From DATAFO01 sp046728935 (GTDB lineage Bacteria > Actinomycetota > Thermoleophilia > Solirubrobacterales > 70-9), in NCBI GenBank assembly GCA_046728935.1, contig JBKPFS010000128.1:1-21838 (forward strand): a DNA stretch of 21,838 nt. The letters are read 5' to 3'. The notes below the pieces were generated by a model. That model made no database searches and was not told the DNA's origin. It saw only the letters and a list, made by a program, of their open reading frames with translations. The translations under genes were made by a program, and so were the position numbers. Below, piece after piece: positions 15,615 to 21,838 of the stretch. Numbering within the stretch: the first letter of the stretch is position 1; each line of letters begins with the position of its first letter.

Positions 15615-17302
15615 TCGCTTCGCCGTCGGAAGGTGCCGAGACGCCTCTAGCGGCGAGTGTCGTGATCGCGTCGAAGGAGCGCCCGGAGATGCTCTTGGAC
15701 ACGGTGAACTCCGTGCTGGCAGCGCGAAGCGTGCCGCGCGAGATCGTCGTCGTTGACCAGAGCGCCGCGCCCAATGCGGAGCTCGCGGCGACGCGCGGCG
15801 CGCGCGGGTGCGAGGTGCGCTACATCCACTCGTCGACATCGGGCACTAGCCTCGCGCGCAATCTCGGTATCCGCGAGGCCTCCGAGGACGTCGTGGTGAT
15901 CCTCGATGACGACATGCTGGTTGGCGAGGACTCGCTTGAGCTCCTGCTCGACGGCCGCGAGGGCCGGGCCGACAGGACGGTGACGACGGGACGTGTGCTG
16001 GCCGCACCACCCGATGGGCCCGGGCGACCCCAGCCCTCCGGCGTCCTCATCACCCGCACCGAGGCCGAGGTCTTCCGCGGGCGCCAGCCGCGTCAAGTCG
16101 TGCCCGGCCCGAATGTCGCCCTGCCGCGGCGCGTGATGCTCGAAATCGGCGGCTACGACGAGCGCCTAGGCCCCGGCACGCGCTTTCCCGCGGGCGAGGA
16201 CCGCGACCTCTCGCTCCGTCTGCTCGACGCCGGCTGCGAGGTCCGCCACGTTCCCGACGCGATCGCTCTGCATCGCTCGTGGCGCAACCGGCGCGAGCTC
16301 GTGGGCGTTCAGTGGCGCTACGCCCGCGGCGTCGGCGGCTACTACGCGAAGCACGCCAGCCTTCGCGATCGCTACACCCTCCAGTTGGCAGCGCGGGAGT
16401 TGCGAACGCGTGCCGCGCTCGGGATCCGGTCCCTCGTGAAGTCGCCGACCAACACGGCGCGCCACGCCGTATCGATTGCCGGCCTGCTCCTCGGAGGCGC
16501 CGAGTGGTTCATCCGTCACCGCCTGCTCCGGCCCCGCGCCACCGGGCGCGTGGCCGTGCTCGCTTACCACGCGATCGCAGACCTCCACGATGATTCGCTC
16601 CTGCGTGAGTACAGCGTCCCGCCTCAGCGCTTCGCGGAGCATCTCGACGCCCTCCTGCAGTGGGGCTGGAGGTTCGTCGACCTGGACATGGCCCTTCGGG
16701 CCTTCGACGGCCAGGCCCGGCTACCGGCGCGCGCGGCGCTTCTCACCTTCGACGACGGCTACGCGGACCTCCTCACCGACGGGCTTCCACTGCTGGCCGA
16801 GCGGGGCATCCCGGCTGTTGTCTTCGCCGTCGCGGAGCACGTCGGAGGCGTGAACGAGTGGGATCTGGCGAAGGGCGCCCAGGAGCTCCGGCTTCTAGAT
16901 GCCGACGGACTCCGCGCTCTCGCCTCGGCTGGCGTCGAAATCGGGTCCCACACCTCGTCGCACCCCGACCTCACGCGAGTCGGGCCCCCCGAGCTCGAGG
17001 CCGAGTTGGATGGCTCCGCGGCCCAGCTCGAGGCACTGGGCGTCCCCAGGCCCAGAGCGCTCTCATATCCCTACGGCGAGACGACTCAGGAGATCGCGGC
17101 GGCGGCTCAGCGAGCCGGCTACAGCATCGCCTTCACGGCTCGGCCCGAGATCGCAAAAGGCCGAATTGATCGGTTCGCCGTGCCGCGAATCGAGGTCTTC
17201 GCGAGCGACACCCCGCCCAAGCTCCGGGCCAGGCTCGCCGCCGCCCGGCTCCCCACCCGTCGGCTGCGGGCTCGGGTTTTCAGGCGCTTTCGCCCGGTCT
17301 AG
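15611..17302 (+). CDS. GT2 glycosyltransferase fused to NodB polysaccharide deacetylase
   Basis: This is a 563-residue, two-enzyme protein. The N half (about 14-300) is GT2: VVIASKERPEML, VVILDDDMLV (D99-D101), GPNVALPRRVMLEIGGYDE and the acidic GEDRDLSLRLLDAG near 195. The C half (from about 312) is a carbohydrate esterase family 4 (NodB) domain: YHAIAD, LTFDDGYADLL (D381, D382), SHTSSH (H447 and H451, the zinc histidines) and YPYGE. It could add a sugar and remove an acetyl group from the same glycan. No signal peptide is visible, so the deacetylase would be cytoplasmic unless the segment near 285-300 anchors it; this is unresolved. The GTG start overlaps the flippase stop by 4 bp. The TAG end overlaps the convergent gene by 4 bp. 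Confidence 0.87.
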   Translation: MIASPSEGAETPLAASVVIASKERPEMLLDTVNSVLAARSVPREIVVVDQSAAPNAELAATRGARGCEVRYIHSSTSGTSLARNLGIREASEDVVVILDDDMLVGEDSLELLLDGREGRADRTVTTGRVLAAPPDGPGRPQPSGVLITRTEAEVFRGRQPRQVVPGPNVALPRRVMLEIGGYDERLGPGTRFPAGEDRDLSLRLLDAGCEVRHVPDAIALHRSWRNRRELVGVQWRYARGVGGYYAKHASLRDRYTLQLAARELRTRAALGIRSLVKSPTNTARHAVSIAGLLLGGAEWFIRHRLLRPRATGRVAVLAYHAIADLHDDSLLREYSVPPQRFAEHLDALLQWGWRFVDLDMALRAFDGQARLPARAALLTFDDGYADLLTDGLPLLAERGIPAVVFAVAEHVGGVNEWDLAKGAQELRLLDADGLRALASAGVEIGSHTSSHPDLTRVGPPELEAELDGSAAQLEALGVPRPRALSYPYGETTQEIAAAAQRAGYSIAFTARPEIAKGRIDRFAVPRIEVFASDTPPKLRARLAAARLPTRRLRARVFRRFRPV

Positions 17303-18156
17303 CGCTCGAGCGTCCAGATCCGCAGCTGCTCGCCAATCGCCTTGACCCTGTGCTCCCAGCGGAACCGCGGGCGAGCCCCGTAGATGAGTGGATAGAGGAG
17401 CTTGCGCACCGGATGGAGATGCGACCGCGCACGATGGTTCGCCAGCTCGGCGAAGAGGCGGGAATGGTCGTCGCGAAGTCGCGAGTAGAGGCGGCGGTGC
17501 TCGCCCTTCGCCCTGGCCAGCATGCGCTGGCGGTGGATGCGGCGGCGGTAGGTGATGAGGCCGAAGCCGAAGTGAATGCCGGGGATGCCCCGCTCGGCGA
17601 CGGTCATCCACAGATGCCAGTCCTCGTAGGCGTCGATGGGGTGCCAGGCTCCCACCGCCTCGAGCATGTCTCGGCGGAAGAGCGCCGAGACCGGGTACTC
17701 GTTGGTGTACGCAAGCCGGAAGGGATCGATGCGCGTCGGGACGGTGCGGATCCGCTCGAGGCCCCCGAACTCGACGTAGTCCCCGTAGCAGACCGCCGCC
17801 TCCGGATGCTCGTCGACCCGGTTCGCCATCTGGCCGAGGACGTATGGCACGGCCAGGTCGTCGGAATCGAGCGGGAACACGTACGGCGCCCTGGTCACCT
17901 CGAGCCCCGTCGAGCGGGCGGCCGAGAGCCCGCGATTTCGATCGTGCCGCACCACGCGCACGCCGTCGGACTCCAGGCGCTCCAGCGACGCCTGGGTCGG
18001 TTCGTCGTCCGAGCCGTCGTCCACCACGACGAGCTCGATCGGCTCGTGCTCGCGGACCGAGTGGACCGCGTCGAGGACCAAATCGCCCTCGCGATAGCAG
18101 GGGATGATCACGGCGATCCGCGCCTCCCCCGACTCGTTGGCCTCCCTCGGTGTCAA
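17299..18156 (-). CDS. Family 2 glycosyltransferase
   Basis: This is a 285-residue GT2 enzyme: IAVIIPCYREGDLVLDAV, ELVVVDDGSDD, NRGLSAARSTGLE, the DXD region PLDSDD (D97, D99, D100) and a late YEDWHLWMTVAERG. It transfers a sugar from a nucleotide donor in the cytoplasm. The TTG start at 18156 overlaps the stop of the GT14-like gene as TTGA, a 4-bp overlap, so translation is probably coupled to it. The C-terminal end is basic and Arg/His-rich. Its stop shares CTAG with the convergent GT2-deacetylase gene. Donor and linkage are unknown. Confidence 0.9.
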   Translation of the reverse strand: MTPREANESGEARIAVIIPCYREGDLVLDAVHSVREHEPIELVVVDDGSDDEPTQASLERLESDGVRVVRHDRNRGLSAARSTGLEVTRAPYVFPLDSDDLAVPYVLGQMANRVDEHPEAAVCYGDYVEFGGLERIRTVPTRIDPFRLAYTNEYPVSALFRRDMLEAVGAWHPIDAYEDWHLWMTVAERGIPGIHFGFGLITYRRRIHRQRMLARAKGEHRRLYSRLRDDHSRLFAELANHRARSHLHPVRKLLYPLIYGARPRFRWEHRVKAIGEQLRIWTLER

Positions 18157-19025
18157 GCGGTTAGTTGGTCACTTCCGACCAGGCGGGTCTGGGCGTCGAT
18201 GCTGGCATCGAGCGCGTCGATGACGCCCGCATCCACACGCGGATCGAACTTTCGCGCAAACAGGCAATGCGATGCAAGCAGTCGGTCGAGGTCATACGAG
18301 GTGAGCACACGCGGGGAGGAACCGCCCTCCGACCAGTCGACGTAGCGGAGATCATCGTTGACGATCGTCGCCGCGAGCGGGGAACTGAGCAGGATGCTCT
18401 GAAAGAACGACTCGTCGGGGGAGGAGGACCAGCGGAAGAACTCGATCGTCTCGGGGTCGCGGGAGACGACGTACTCGAGGCACTCGCGCGAGAGACACCA
18501 GTGCGCCGAGCCGTGGAAGGGCTCGATGCCCTTGGGAAGCGAGCGTCTGACCGTGAGCGGGATGAAGCGGTTCGGGAGCCGGACCCGGCGGCCCAGCACG
18601 CTGCCATGCCAGTGCCGGCGGGTCAGGCGCCGAAGAAAGCGCCCCTCAGAGGGCCGGTAGGTGAGAAATGAGCGGCCGTCGGCCTCCTCGAGCCTGGCCT
18701 CGATCAGGCTCGGCGGGCGCAGGGGATAGTCCTGCGCGGTGAGCAGGACGCCGTACTCCAGTTCCTCCGGCCAGTCCAGCAGCGCCCGCACTCCCTCCAG
18801 CGTGGCCTCGACCTGGCTGAATGCCGCCCAGTGGACGCCGCGTCGCGGGAGCAGTCGGACGTTTGACGCTCCGCCAAGCTCCCGCTCGACCACGCGCATC
18901 ACGTCGCTCGGTGCCCGCTGGTCGACGTGGATGAAGAAACGAGCGCCGTCGCTCTCCAGCCGTCGCACCAGTCGGACGAGATGATCGGGCAGGGTATGGG
19001 CGGCGATTATGTACCCAATTCGCAC
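18153..19025 (-). CDS. Core-2/I-branching (GT14-like) glycosyltransferase
   Basis: A 290-residue protein begins MRIGYIIAAHTLPDHLVRLV, has FIHVDQRA (H33-D35), then GVLLTAQDYPLRPP, GSAHWCLSRECLEYV and SSPDESFFQSIL. These are the landmarks of the Core-2/I-branching beta-1,6-GlcNAc transferase/xylosyltransferase family (GT14), best known in eukaryotes but also found in bacteria. It may branch the surface glycan; the sugar is unknown. GTG 19025 is the start by homology (the family begins close to it), although the upstream sequence lacks a clear ribosome site. It is the first gene of a two-gene minus operon with GT2 (4-bp overlap) and diverges from the gene at 19086. Confidence 0.85.
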   Translation of the reverse strand: MRIGYIIAAHTLPDHLVRLVRRLESDGARFFIHVDQRAPSDVMRVVERELGGASNVRLLPRRGVHWAAFSQVEATLEGVRALLDWPEELEYGVLLTAQDYPLRPPSLIEARLEEADGRSFLTYRPSEGRFLRRLTRRHWHGSVLGRRVRLPNRFIPLTVRRSLPKGIEPFHGSAHWCLSRECLEYVVSRDPETIEFFRWSSSPDESFFQSILLSSPLAATIVNDDLRYVDWSEGGSSPRVLTSYDLDRLLASHCLFARKFDPRVDAGVIDALDASIDAQTRLVGSDQLTA

Positions 19026-19085
19026 CAGTCAAGGTCAACGATAGTGTCCGGCGCCCGAGTGAACCGCCGATCCGAGGCCCCCGGT

Positions 19086-19847
19086 GTGCCTGCACTCGTC
19101 CTGCTCACGGCGACCATCACCCCGCCCGCCGGCGTCCCGGCGCTCGCACGCAGCGAGCCGGCGGACCGGCTCGACGATTACGAGCGCGCCCTCGCGTTCT
19201 ACCTCGGCCTCCCGGCGTCCGTTGTGGACCGGGTCGTGTTCGCCGAGAACTCCGCGAGCGACCTGGAGCGGCTCGAGCATCTGGTTGAGCGTCACGGGGA
19301 CGGCAAGGAGGTCGAGCTGCTGTCGTTCTACGGGCTCGACTACCCGGTGGAGCACGGTCGCGGGGTGGGAGAGACCAAGCTGATCGGCACGGCGCTCGAG
19401 CGCTCCCGGCTGTTCGCCGAGCTGGGGGATGAGGACCTGTTCTGGAAGGTCACGGGCAGGCTGCGCTTCACGAACCTCGAACGGCTGATCGCGAGCACCC
19501 CGAGGTCGTGCTCGCTGTATGCCGATTTCAGGCGCTATCCCCGCCCGTGGATCGACACGCGCGTGTTCGCCTGCACCCCCAACGCCTTCCGGAGCCTCCT
19601 CCTGCCGAGGCTCGATCTGATGCGCCAGGACGAGCTCGACCGCCAGGGCTACAGCGCGCCGGAGGAGCGGCTCTTCAAGGAGCTGCTGGCCGAGCGCACG
19701 CGCTGGCGCATCGTGCCGCGGCTTCGCGTGGAGCCGAGGATCGAGGGCTACTCGGGCTTCGACGAGGACTACGCGCGCCCCACGCGGCGGCTGTGGTCAA
19801 GCGTTCGCGCCGTCTCGCGGAGGCTCTTCCCGGGGCTGTGGATCTGA
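19086..19847 (+). CDS. Putative sugar transferase of the glycan locus, family not named
   Basis: This is a 253-residue soluble protein. It opens PALVLLTATITPPAGVPALA and DYERALAFYLGLP, continues VVFAENSASDLERLEHLVER, and ends with a basic/aromatic tail. The phrases DEDLFWKVTGRLRFTNLERL and the N-terminal pattern fit proteins I recall only as hypothetical glycan-cluster genes, which look like glycosyltransferases (FAENSASD resembling a GT-A strand with an acidic end). I cannot assign a family. The GTG start at 19086 has GAGG 9 nt upstream; GTGs at 19044 and 19059 are alternatives. Its 3' end overlaps the GT4 gene start by 10 bp, suggesting an operon. Function is inferred only from context. Confidence 0.65.
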   Translation: MPALVLLTATITPPAGVPALARSEPADRLDDYERALAFYLGLPASVVDRVVFAENSASDLERLEHLVERHGDGKEVELLSFYGLDYPVEHGRGVGETKLIGTALERSRLFAELGDEDLFWKVTGRLRFTNLERLIASTPRSCSLYADFRRYPRPWIDTRVFACTPNAFRSLLLPRLDLMRQDELDRQGYSAPEERLFKELLAERTRWRIVPRLRVEPRIEGYSGFDEDYARPTRRLWSSVRAVSRRLFPGLWI

Positions 19848-21082
19848 CGCGGCCCCGATTCCGGCTGCTCTTCCTGCTGCCCTTCCCGCCGCGCCTCCGG
19901 GGGCTGCACGGGGGCGCAAGGGTCACGGGTCAGCTGATCGCGGGCCTGGCGCGGCGCCATGATCTCGCGGCGCTCTATCTCATGGAGCCGGGGGACCCGC
20001 CGGTCGACCAAGAGCTCGTGGACGTCTGCGCGCGGCTCGAGCCCGTCGAGCGCAGGGACGTGGCGGGAAGCCTGAGGTTTCGCGCGGCCACGAAGCTGGC
20101 GATGCTTCGCGGCATTCCGACCTGGGTGAGCGAGCTATCCGAGCCGAGGTTTGCCTCCCGCGTCCAAGAGCTCGCCGAGGAGTGGCGGCCGGACCTCGTG
20201 CAGCTCGAGTACCCGGTGATGGGCCAGTACCTGCCCTCGCTCGAGGGATACCCCGCGCCGCGGGTGCTGGTCGATCACGAGGCAAGCCTCCGCGACCTGC
20301 GTCGCTGGCGCGGACGGTTCGGGCCCATTGTCGGCGCCCTCGACGCGCGGGCGTTCAGGCGCTTCGAGCGTGGGGTGATCCACCGCGTCCAGGCTGCCGT
20401 CGTGTTCACCAAGCGCGACCGGCGCGCGCTCGAGGGGCTGGGTGTCGGAACCCCGATCGTCCAGATCCCGCTCGGGACGCCGCTTCCGGCGTCGCCGCTC
20501 GACCCGATCGGCTCCTCGGCGCCCGGTGTGCTGTTCGTGGGCAACTTCGAGCATTCGCCCAACGTGGACGCCGCGCTGTGGCTCGCCACCCGAATCTTCC
20601 CGTCCCTGCGCGAAGAGCATCCAGGCGCGCGCCTCACGCTCGTCGGCCCGTCGGCGCCCCCGGAGCTGCGGGCGCTGGCGGCGCAGGACATCACCCTCAC
20701 CGGCGGGGTGTCGGACGTGACCCCATACCTCGAGGACGCGGCGGTCGTGGCGGTGCCGATCCGCACCGGGGGCGGGATGCGGGTCAAGGTGCTGGAGGCG
20801 CTCGCCGCCGGCAAGGCCGTCGTCGCGACGCCGCTCGCGGTCGAGGGGCTCGAGGTCACCGGGGGCGACCAGCTCGAGCTCGCCGAGACCGAGGACGAGC
20901 TTCGCCGCGCCCTGTCTGATCTGCTCAGCGACGAGGAGGCCCGGCGGGAGCTCGCCGGCCGGGCCCGCGCGTGGGCGACCGAGCATCTCGGGTGGGACGC
21001 GTCGATCTCGCGCTACGAGGCGCTCTACGACTCGCTCGTCAGCGGAGCGCCGCCCGTGGGCCGAGCCGCCGCCTTCGACTGA
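19838..21082 (+). CDS. Family 4 glycosyltransferase
   Basis: This is a 414-residue GT-B fold enzyme. The N half (acceptor side) has RLLFLLPFPPRLRGLHGGAR and PDLVQLEYPVMGQYLP. The C half has VLFVGNFEHSPNVDAALWL, RLTLVGPSAP, then the donor site VPIRTGGGMRVKVLEALAAG followed by KAVVATPLAVEGLE, the typical GT4/GT1-like nucleotide-sugar pocket with its Gly-rich and E residues. It should build the same glycan in the cytoplasm. The GTG at 19838 overlaps the previous gene by 10 bp; the upstream GGAGG is 14 nt away, so a downstream start is possible. Intact. Confidence 0.9.
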   Translation: MDLTRPRFRLLFLLPFPPRLRGLHGGARVTGQLIAGLARRHDLAALYLMEPGDPPVDQELVDVCARLEPVERRDVAGSLRFRAATKLAMLRGIPTWVSELSEPRFASRVQELAEEWRPDLVQLEYPVMGQYLPSLEGYPAPRVLVDHEASLRDLRRWRGRFGPIVGALDARAFRRFERGVIHRVQAAVVFTKRDRRALEGLGVGTPIVQIPLGTPLPASPLDPIGSSAPGVLFVGNFEHSPNVDAALWLATRIFPSLREEHPGARLTLVGPSAPPELRALAAQDITLTGGVSDVTPYLEDAAVVAVPIRTGGGMRVKVLEALAAGKAVVATPLAVEGLEVTGGDQLELAETEDELRRALSDLLSDEEARRELAGRARAWATEHLGWDASISRYEALYDSLVSGAPPVGRAAAFD

Positions 21083-21107
21083 CATCGCGCCTAGGCTGGC
21101 AATCCGG

Positions 21108-21838
21108 ATGGAGACATCGCGACGACTCTCGCTGGTCGAGCTGCTGCTCCCCGCCGGCCGCGCCACCGCGGCGCTCGTGCTCGGCTCGGCCTGCCCGCCC
21201 AGGCTTCAACCGGCCGCCGAGCGCGGAGGCGACGCTGACCCCGTGGACCTCGTCGTCGTCGCGCCGTCCGAGGAGGAGTGCCGAAGGCCGGGCTGGCTTG
21301 AGGATGCGGCCTCGACCTGCGCCGGTCGACTGTCGGAGGATGGACTCGCCTATGTCCTGGTGCCGCGCCGCTGGCGGTCGCGGGCCCGCCGATTGCTGCG
21401 CGGGCGGGGGCTCGGGGCCGAGGTGGCAGTCCTGCATCTTCCGAACGCGGTCGAGAGCCTCCATCTCGTCCCGCTCGAGCCCGCGCCGGCCCGGCACGCC
21501 TTCGCTCGCATCGTCCCCCTAGTCCCGTGGAAGCGGGTCGTGGCGAGCGTCGCGCTCGCGCTCCGCGGCGCTTGGGTCATCGCCTCGAGCAGCCAGGGAG
21601 TTGCGCTCGTCGCGCGGCGCCCCGGCGCCCGCCCGCTGTTCGGCTGGCTCCCGGTCCCCGGTGTCCCCGACGCCGAACGGCGCAGCGTTGTGGTCAGCGC
21701 GAGCTGGCGGGGCGAGGGCGCGAGCGTGGTGCTTCACCCCTTCGCCGCCGGCGCGAGCCCTCCGGTCGTGGCCAAGCTCTCGCTCGCGGCGGACGCGGGT
21801 CCCGCGGCCGAGGGCGGGCGCCTCGAGCGGCTGGGCCC
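21108..21838 (+). CDS. Aminoglycoside-phosphotransferase-like protein (N-terminal part, cut by window)
   Basis: An uninterrupted frame of 243 codons runs from ATG 21108 to the right edge. The first ~150 residues (SLVELLLPAGRATAALVLG, later VDLVVVAPSEEECRR and LAYVLVPRRWRSRARRLL) look like a divergent Rossmann/methyltransferase-type domain common in actinobacterial glycan clusters. From about 215 the reading GASVVLHPFAAG and SPPVVAKLSLAAD looks like the first strands of an APH-like kinase with its ATP-binding lysine (in VAKLSL). The catalytic part lies beyond the window. If real, it might phosphorylate a sugar or lipid in the polysaccharide pathway. Only 25 bp separates it from the GT4 stop, so co-transcription is likely. 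The domain names are tentative. Confidence 0.6.
   Translation, partial: METSRRLSLVELLLPAGRATAALVLGSACPPRLQPAAERGGDADPVDLVVVAPSEEECRRPGWLEDAASTCAGRLSEDGLAYVLVPRRWRSRARRLLRGRGLGAEVAVLHLPNAVESLHLVPLEPAPARHAFARIVPLVPWKRVVASVALALRGAWVIASSSQGVALVARRPGARPLFGWLPVPGVPDAERRSVVVSASWRGEGASVVLHPFAAGASPPVVAKLSLAADAGPAAEGGRLERLG

Overview
This is a high-GC window, about 70% by eye, with frequent GTG and TTG starts and many 4-base start/stop overlaps. Together with the DUF2630 gene, the PD40/RTX-like secreted protein and the AAA-TPR-cyclase regulator, this suggests a free-living actinobacterium, perhaps of class Thermoleophilia. That placement is inference; there is no rRNA or other marker gene here. I found no tRNA, CRISPR array, transposase or integrase.

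Region 1 (1-2460) is a minus-strand operon: OmpR-type response regulator, then histidine kinase (4-bp overlap), then a radical SAM protein that runs off the left edge. The radical SAM protein has the cysteine layout of the MJ0619/Tes-like family. Divergent from it is a small secreted spondin-like gene that is frameshifted and truncated. The shared spacer carries a helical-phase direct repeat that could bind the regulator.

Region 2 (2511-7040, plus strand) holds a large AAA ATPase/TPR/class III nucleotide cyclase regulator and a sulfotransferase broken by a single-base frameshift.

Region 3 (7041-9583) is a gene graveyard. It contains a fossil sulfotransferase tail fused to a fossil PD40 segment, an intact DUF2630 gene, and a sulfotransferase C-terminal fragment head-to-head with a USP-like C-terminal fragment. 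It ends with a secreted PD40 beta-propeller/RTX-repeat gene interrupted by an in-frame TAA. Several lesions are single-base losses in G runs, so real decay and assembly error must be told apart.

Region 4 (9697-21838) is a surface-polysaccharide locus. In order it has a nucleotidyltransferase-like/P-loop kinase fusion, a GT39-like membrane glycosyltransferase (minus), a GT2, a Wzx-type flippase, a GT2-NodB deacetylase fusion, a GT2 and a GT14-like transferase (both minus), a putative transferase, a GT4, and the start of an aminoglycoside-phosphotransferase-like protein at the right edge. Together they could assemble lipid-linked glycans, flip them across the membrane, trim acetyl groups and attach further sugars outside. 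No polymerase, initiating sugar-phosphate transferase or export kinase is visible, so the locus probably continues to the right. Nothing here forms a clearly new defence or mobile system. The best leads are the Tes-like enzyme under a two-component system, the mosaic fossil region, and the GT2-deacetylase fusion.
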